Source of the DNA: Labia minor
Lineage: Eukaryota > Arthropoda > Insecta > Dermaptera > Spongiphoridae
Assembly (NCBI GenBank): GCA_963082975.1
Contig: OY720346.1
Span: 69,183,267 to 69,247,266, forward strand
Length of the DNA: 64,000 nt
Direction: 5' to 3'
The position numbers and the translations under genes are program-made. Of this stretch, positions 57,731-64,000 are shown in pieces. The number at the start of each line of letters is the position of its first letter. The stretch's first letter is position 1. The notes under the pieces were generated by a model that was not told the DNA's origin, searched no databases, and was given only the letters and a program-made list of their open reading frames with translations.

Positions 57731-57999
57731 TAAAGCTTTGGTGGTTGTTTTTATTTGTAACGGAATTTTGTAAATTAAACCATATATTGATATTTGTGAT
57801 TGTAAATTTATTCAAAAAATACAAAAATATACACACGTTTCGATTGCTACTTCTGCAATCGTTATCAAGCGACTGCACTTGTCACTGGACGCTCGAACAC
57901 TTCTGCAATCGAAACGTTGTGTATATTTTTGTATTTTTTGAATAAATTTACAATAACAAATATCAATATGTGGTTAAATTTACAAAATTCCGTTACAAA
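57731..57999. mobile_element. Palindromic element J, copy 2
   Basis: Left arm CGGAATTTTGTAAATTAAAC through TTTCGATTGCTACTTCTGCA; the right arm runs back in reverse to CAAAATTCCGTTACAAA. The centre has GTTATCAAGCGACTGCAC and CACTGGACGCTCG, also seen in copy 1. Two tail copies joined head to head. Confidence 0.75.
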
Positions 58000-58729
58000 A
58001 TACCTACATATTAATTAACTTTTAATAAAATACAATCTAGATAAAGATTTATTTATAAAGATTGCAAATATTTAAGGTAAAGTGGGGTGCAGACCAGTTT
58101 TTGCAAGTTTGTCTTTAAATAAATAAAATGTTTATTTATTTATTATTGAATTGTAATGTTACTTACTACTAACTAATTTGTATATTCAAAGAAGTATACA
58201 TTTTTATTAAATACGTTTAATATAAAAAATTGCAACAAATGGCAAGTACTCCGCGCTTTCCCTGAAAACGAGACAAGAACAGAATTTTACACAATTTTAC
58301 TGTTTACTGCTTTTTACAGAACTAAAATGAGTTGTTTAGTTTTAAAGTTGTGTGATTCTTAATTAAGGGAACATTTTACAGATCAGAATTTTAATAAATA
58401 TAAGATCAAAACCCCAAAACACAAAATTTGTTTTAGCACTAAGATTTGTTATATTTAGCAAGTCACAAAGTTGCATGGGTTATTTTGGTCAGTTGATTAT
58501 TACAGCATCATCAGATTGATATAATTGACGGGAAACGTACACTAAATAAGTGAAAACTATGGGAAATAGTTTATACTGATATATAGTAGATAACTAAGTA
58601 TTTTTCAAACATTTTATTATCATGTTTAGGAGAAAAACAACCGTTTTTGTATTTACCCCACTTCACTTACTAGTGGAAATGAATTTAGTAAAAATTGGTA
58701 GGTTATCATATGATTTGGATTGAATAAAC
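58000..58729. mobile_element. Possible TTAA-type element H (58076-58670)
   Basis: TTAA then GGTAAAGTGGGGTGCAGACC at 58076. The right side has GTATTTACCCCACTTCAC (58648-58665), an inverted partner. The right flank is not TTAA, so the boundary is uncertain. No gene. Confidence 0.35.
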
Positions 58730-59146
58730 CAGTGATTCTCAACATTTTTTTTTTACCGCGGCCCACTTTTAACGGTTTAAAAATTTGGCGGCAAACAAAG
58801 AAAAAGATAAGCGTATTACTTATAATAGACTGTGTAATTAATATAGTTTATGATAATATGTTTACGATATAATTTTGGAAATAAAATAATATGTACTACA
58901 AAAACAACAACACGTTTAATAAAGAAATAATTACATGTAAATAATAAAGACATTTTTAATGAGAAATTTGAGCTTGGTGTTTTTTGATAATTTCATTTAA
59001 ATTATGTCGTATAAAAAACAACGCTACCGATAATTTAAACAAGTACATTTTCTTAATTTGAACTTTAAATTTGTAAAATTTAGCCGCACATTTTTAAAAT
59101 CTCAAGGAACACAAAAATGCCGCGGCACAGTGGTTGAGAATCACTG
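58730..59146. mobile_element. Miniature hAT K, copy 3 (417 bp)
   Basis: CAGTGATTCTCAAC at the left, GCCGCGGCACAGTGGTTGAG and AATCACTG at the right. Flanks GAATAAAC and ATATAAAC agree at six of eight. Its longer interior is not present in the other K copies and may be closer to the parent element. Confidence 0.85.
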
Positions 59147-59303
59147 ATATAAACAAATAAAACTTTGATCATTTCAATTCTATTCAACAAAAATCTTTTT
59201 ATTTGAAGAAAAAAAAAATTAGATGGTATCGTCATTAGAAATATTCTCCATAAAAATTGTATAATTATCATAAAACTTTTATTTTTATTTATTTATTTAT
59301 GAA
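59147..59303. other. A+T-rich spacer
   Basis: Ends with (ATTT)n, part of the SINE target. Confidence 0.5.
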
Positions 59304-59570
59304 GGCGCCATTGGGTGTGCGGGTAGCGAACCTGCCTCACATTCACATGGTCCCGGGTTCAAGTCCCTGGCGAGGGAACCTCCATGGGACGGAGTCAACC
59401 CAGCCTCCAGGAACAACATTGGGGAAAAGCTACTTGATAGCGCCTCCGATCAGGAAAATCAAGGTAAAGGTTGAGAGGAACCATTTTACTGATCATAGGA
59501 CACCTCATTGATATAATCGACTTGATAGGCGTTGCCCTTGCGTAGGACGTACAAAGTCAGTGTTTTTTTT
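59304..59570 (+). mobile_element. tRNA-derived SINE, copy 2 (better preserved)
   Basis: Head GGCGCCATTGGGTGTGCGGG with an A-box-like GTGCGGGTAGCG, then the B box GGGTTCAAGTCC at 59355-59366. The body is shared with copy 1 and ends GTACAAAGTCAGTG plus a T run. Flanking (ATTT) repeats on both sides look like a target duplication. The 84 codon frame is spurious. Confidence 0.85.
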
Positions 59571-60335
59571 TATTTATTTATAAATAAAAAGCAAATATCA
59601 TTTTTAGAAAACAAAATTTTAATAGAATTGAAAAATAATAATAAAAAAACAATGTATTTTATAATTTTTATTTTTATTAAAATGATTCTACGTGGTCCTT
59701 CCTACCTTGGTATTAAACCTCAATAACTAAACTAATGATATAAATGGCTACCCTCTGCCGTGTATTTGTCGCTTATCTATTCGTAATTAATTCCTGTTTC
59801 GATTGCGATCCATCGTTGGTGTCTATTAGTGAGCTCATAATAGCCGTCCTATTCCCTGAATAAATATTGCTTTATTTGCGCAGGGGGTTAATTAATTATC
59901 CTTATTGCCCCCACTAAAACCATTTATTTTATCACTAGTTGCTTCTAAATCAAACTCATATAAGAAACTTAATTGTACATGAACGAGCATAAATTGGACA
60001 ATGGAATTCCTATCTTCAGTTCCAGAAAGAAATCCTAACTATCCTTCAAAAACATTGGAAAAAAATGAAATAATTGAGTTATTATGTAATATAGTCCTAA
60101 TTGGTATAATCCATTGTATAAGGATTCACGTTCATCCCCTTTCGATTCGCTATTAATTCTAAACCCAGAATTATACTTAACCAACTATAGTTTGATAATT
60201 TATTAATAATATGTATTTGAATACTACTATTATATTATGTAATTTAGAAAATATATTATCAGTTTATGATTGATTTGGAAAATCAATGTAAATATATGTT
60301 TGTTTAGGTTTTATAATTATGAAGAATTATTTCAG
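59571..60335. other. Non-repetitive stretch upstream of a candidate exon
   Basis: 59735-60180 has mixed composition, TTAATTAATTA-type motifs and no copies. It may be unique intronic or regulatory DNA. Confidence 0.4.
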
Positions 60336-60491
60336 AGTTATTTTCATTGTGAGAACGAAGTTTCATGTCAGTCGACCTCGGGCTGTCGTCAGGAGCAGAC
60401 GTGTGTCAGTGCTAGTGTTAGTGTCAAGTCTAAAATATCCCAATCCATTCAACCTAATATTCTAACATCAACGCTTGGTCACACAGACTAA
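60336..60491 (+). CDS. Candidate terminal host exon
   Basis: After an acceptor-like TTATTTCAG (ending 60335) a frame reads SYFHCENEVSCQSTSGCRQE, then QTCVSASVSVKSKISQSIQP and NILTSTLGHTD before TAA at 60489. Codon composition is clearly less A/T-driven than the surroundings and four cysteines occur in 25 residues. An alternative acceptor lies at 60307, adding FYNYEELFQ. No AATAAA is seen soon after the stop. I do not recognise the protein. Confidence 0.4.
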   Translation, partial: SYFHCENEVSCQSTSGCRQEQTCVSASVSVKSKISQSIQPNILTSTLGHTD

Positions 60492-60611
60492 GCCAAAGAA
60501 TTAAAAAAATCCTCCTAAATAATTGAAAATGACGCCAAAATAAGCTCAAAAATGCCACGACTCAAATGTCACAATTGAAAGTGAAAATAACCCGGAAATA
60601 TATATCTAGCA
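60492..60611. other. Spacer, possible 3' flank of the exon
   Basis: No clear polyadenylation signal. Ends with the target site ATCTAGCA. Confidence 0.4.
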
Positions 60612-60891
60612 CAGTGGTGTATTGGGAGGGGAACGCGGGGGGAATGACGTTCCCTTACCTTTTTTCAGAGCTGGAACGCGTTCCAGTACTTTTTCATGTC
60701 CCGACAACTCTCATTTAAATCTAGTGTTTGAATTTCTTTTTTCGTGTTCGTTAATATTTGTATAAAAAGAATAAGAAAAAATAAATAAAAACTGTTATGG
60801 AAAAAAATGATTTGCTGAAAATAGGACTTTTTTGCCCCCGCTAAGCGTTCCCTTACTTCTTATTTTACTAATACTACTACTTATTTCACTG
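60612..60891. mobile_element. Miniature hAT F, copy 2, perfect duplication
   Basis: 280 bp, CAGTGGTGTATTGGG at the left and CACTG at the right. Flanked by ATCTAGCA (60604-60611 and 60892-60899). GGGAACGCG near both ends in opposite orientation. This is the uninterrupted version of 11166-12084. Confidence 0.9.
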
Positions 60892-61049
60892 ATCTAGCAT
60901 TGTATAATATGAGGGGGAGTGCAAACTAACGTTAAGTTATTTAATTGTTTAATAAAAAAGTAACCTTCTAATAAATTAAAACTGAAATTTATAATTTTTA
61001 AATAAAAATATATTAAATTATTGTTATTAATAATAAATTTATATATATA

Positions 61050-61086
<37 letters not shown>

Positions 61087-61960
61087 AACAAAAACAATTC
61101 TTATATAGGTTTATAAGTTCAATAAATATTATTTAATATACCAGTATTTATTTTTTTTTTAAATAATCGATACTTTATGTTATCTTAAAACTTTCTCTTC
61201 CAATATTCTTAAATTAAGAAAACACCTCCCTCCATTCCATAAACCCTGGCTTTATCAACCATCGATATTTAATTATCCCGTCGATTATATTATAATGAGC
61301 CTAAAAGTTATTATATTTGTTAATAATTAGAAATGTTTTTCTTCTGGATAACTTATTAGAAGTCATTGTATCGACCCAATTCCCCTGAAATGACTAATCC
61401 CTTAAAAAGCACCATCCATCATGAGTTTGTTTATTTATTTTTTATTTTTTTTTATTTTTTTATTATAGACATATCTATATTTGAGACCGTTTAACCTTCA
61501 CTTTTTATTACTTTCTGGGACATGACTTTATTTAAAAATAACCAAAGCCTATAAATTTCTAGTGCAACCCCTTTAAGAAGCGAAGGATGCTGCTTTATAT
61601 ACCCTCCCCGACCAGATGTCAAATTCTTTAAATGATTCCCAGTTTATTGAGATTCATATTCTTATTTTATCTATGCAAAAGTATTTTGAACTTTCTTCAA
61701 GTAATCGTAATCATAATAACAAAACTAAATTAAAACTGTAATAAATTTAAATTTAAATCAAATGAAAATGCAAGTCTTAATTTTAGTTATAGCCAGAATA
61801 TTAGAAGATATATATATATATATTCAGGAATTGTGTTGTTTTAAATTTAACAGAAAGATTTTAACTACAAAATTTTTTAAATAATAAAACTGTAATCTTT
61901 TCAAAAAATAATTATCTCTTTGTATGGCGATAAAATGACGAAAATAGAAAAACAGTAGAG
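60892..61960. other. A+T-rich spacer; (AT)n 61056-61084
   Basis: 61190-61640 is of mixed composition and unmatched. The 67 codon minus frame at 60894-61097 translates the AT repeat. Confidence 0.45.
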
Positions 61961-62222
61961 CAGTGATACTCAACCACTGTGCCGCGAGATTTTGAGGCTC
62001 TTAAACATTTTTTCAATTTGGTTGTAAAAAAAAGGTAAAACGTTTTTGGGACTAGGCTCTTAAACATTTCCGGCTTTTTTCTAATTTTTTTCAACATGAA
62101 TCTAAAAAAAAAGGTAAACCGTTTTTGGGACCACTTTTACACCTATCTTTTCTTTGTGTGAAGCCAAATTTTTAAACCGTTAAAAGTGTGCCGCGGTAAA
62201 AAAAAAAGGTTGAGAACAACTG
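61961..62222. mobile_element. Miniature hAT K, copy 4, perfect duplication
   Basis: 262 bp. CAGTGATACTCAACC and, in reverse, CAGTTGTTCTCAACC. Flanked by CAGTAGAG (61953-61960 and 62223-62230). Opposite orientation to copies 1-3. Confidence 0.93.
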
Positions 62223-62431
62223 CAGTAGAGATTGTAGAAAAAAATAAATTTACCAAAAATTCTACTTGAGTAACCAATTTTTGATATAGAGTTTGCTTTA
62301 AAATTTTAAAGAAATTTAATATTACAAGTCGTATTTAGACTGTTTTGTATTCTCTGTACTGTTTTATATAAATAGAGACTATTTTATTTATTTTCAATTT
62401 TGGAGTTATAAGAATATGAAACCTTGTATTA
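62223..62431. other. A+T-rich spacer
   Basis: Nothing recognised beyond the K target duplication. Confidence 0.5.
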
Positions 62432-62702
62432 TAAGGGAATTTTGTAAATAAAACCACATATTGATATTTATTATTGTAAATTTATTCAAAAATACAAAAA
62501 ATATACACAACGTTTCGATTGCTACTTCTGCAATCGAAATGTATATTTTACACAACAATATACACAACGTTTCGATTGCTACTTCTGCAATCAAAATGTA
62601 TATTTTTTGTATTTTTGAATAAATTTACAATAACAAATATCAATATGTGGTTTTATTTACAAAATTCCCTTATAAATAAAAACAACCACCAAGGCTTTAT
62701 TA
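62432..62702. mobile_element. Palindromic element J, copy 3
   Basis: Near-perfect large palindrome: AAGGGAATTTTGTAAATAAA (62436-62455) to its complement (62652-62671). Two copies of CGTTTCGATTGCTACTTCTG in the centre (62510-62529, 62568-62587). The right flank AACAACCACCAAGGCTTTA matches the left flank of copy 2 in reverse. Confidence 0.8.
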
Positions 62703-64000
62703 ATTTAATATCTACAAACCTTGCATTGTAATAAGTTTTTGATTTGTGCGCTGTTTTTGTGGATCGAATCTAACGAGCAAGCCAAACGATGTATAATTAT
62801 CTCGTATATAAGTATAATTATATATTATTTTTAAATAGTATATCCTGGAGAGCTTAGTCAATTCGATTTTCTTATTTGATAGAGTTCGTTGTATAAATAC
62901 TTAATATTTAAATTCATATAAAAGTAAATTTTTATTTAAATATTTTATTTATTATTAAAGAAAATTATTATTTAAAAATTATTAATAATAATACTATGTA
63001 TATAATGTTATGTTCTTTCCAATTTATATCAAGTTTTCGAAATATAAAAGTAGGTACTTGAAAGGTATTTCCTACAGAGTCGCTTCAAGGAGAGGATGAC
63101 CTGAAAAGATAAAAGGAATTCCAGGAATTAGATGGATGGACAACCGACAAGAGAGGCTTGACATATTTTTACGACAAACAAAAATGGATTTATGATCAAC
63201 TACAATATATATAAGCATTTCTGAACCTTTCTGTATTTGAGATTGAATTATTATTAATATTACAATCATATGATGATACAAGATATGAATAAAAACTAAT
63301 AAGGAATAATCTCGACACCCAAATTATAAAACCTCCTAACTCCAAAAATAAAAACTTTTCAGGTCAGAGAATCATATTCACCCTAATCTTGTATTTTGAC
63401 CAAAAACTTCTGTATGATCTAAATAAATAGACAAATTTTTAATATTTGTTGTTATTTTAATACTAGATTTATAATGACTTACATTAAAAGTGGTTGGAGT
63501 TTGGATGTATAACTATTTTTGTGATTATAAATTAAGTACTATTATAAGTAAAAATAGAATAAAAAAACAAATAACTGTAATGCTTCACTGGTAAACATTT
63601 TTTTTATGAAATATTTTAATAAATACAATCTTTTTAAATCAGAAAATATAAAAAATTTAATAAACACCTTATCTATTGATAATGATAATAAAAGCTCTTC
63701 AAAACTTACTACTAAGCAGCACTCAATAAAGGAGCGGGAAAGCTGACCTACTGCTCGGGCGCCAAATTTTGAGGGGCGCCCATATATAAAATAAAATATT
63801 TTTTTTACATTCATTATTTTTTAGATTTTATTAATTAAAATTGATCATTTATCATAATAGTAATAAAAATAATGAAACTTAAGAAACACCTTATCTATTC
63901 ACAACTTGATAATAATAGCACTTTAGAACTCATTTATAAAATTATTAATTTTAAATGGATAGTTATTTCCGTTTATTATAGGTCATAATAATCACACATA
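62703..64000. other. A+T-rich end of window with two remnants
   Basis: 63085-63180 in one frame has GIRWMDN, like the C-terminal part of LINE reverse transcriptases; too short to be sure. 63755-63781 has GGGCGCCAAATTTTGAGGGG, similar to the inner part of the miniature hAT at 51064. Otherwise nothing. Confidence 0.4.

Noticed and set aside
59304-59376. A functional tRNA gene
   Set aside because: The B box is good, but there is no cloverleaf that closes, and the body continues as a SINE.
59257-59511. 84 codon frame
   Set aside because: It is a read-through of the SINE; copy 1 has a similar frame only because the DNA is similar.
63085-63180. LINE C-terminal motif GIRWMDN
   Set aside because: Too short and interrupted for a separate feature; mentioned in the end-of-window entry only.

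Overview
This is a strongly A+T-rich stretch of an animal genome, about three quarters A+T by eye, made almost entirely of transposable elements and their debris. No intact protein-coding gene is visible. The element mix (hAT, mariner deletion derivatives, Helitron, piggyBac-type miniature element, tRNA-derived SINEs, decayed non-LTR retrotransposon) suggests an invertebrate, perhaps an arthropod, but nothing fixes the species. Three short stretches look like possible host exons on the + strand (17900-18004, 56968-57201, 60336-60491). If real, the window lies mostly inside very long introns.

Layout. 1-2317 is a Helitron whose 5' end lies outside the window. It carries a reverse transcriptase fragment and was hit by a small hAT (289-950). 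3071-9239 is a 6.2 kb hAT element with the start and end of a GTF2IRD2-like transposase gene. Its middle is filled by repeat A, a long fold-back element and two copies of a 200 bp repeat. 10.2-21 kb holds a SINE, a miniature hAT split by repeat B, two mariner derivatives, two more fold-backs, a candidate exon and repeat C. 23866-25454 is a second hAT with a perfect 8 bp target duplication. 26-29 kb and 43-46.7 kb are A/B composites; the second was split by a 1309 bp Helitron whose insertion point can be read to the base. 32-38 kb and 47.7-50.7 kb are related duplicated blocks (D) carrying TTAA-type elements (E) and repeat C insertions. 51-64 kb holds small hATs, nested palindromes, paired B copies, a GC-rich island, a SINE and palindromic J elements.

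Several insertions can be dated against each other because an unoccupied copy of the same site is present in the window: Helitron-2 within B, B within a miniature hAT, C within D, and mariner within E. The most unusual signals are structural. The twin hairpin of repeat A has an inverted loop in one copy and a compensated base pair in another. Three fold-back elements share outer ends but have unrelated inner arms. A/B composites have B arms pointing in opposite directions. One region holds palindromes inside palindromes. I see no evidence for a new host-encoded system. Boundaries of decayed repeats are approximate unless a target duplication is quoted.
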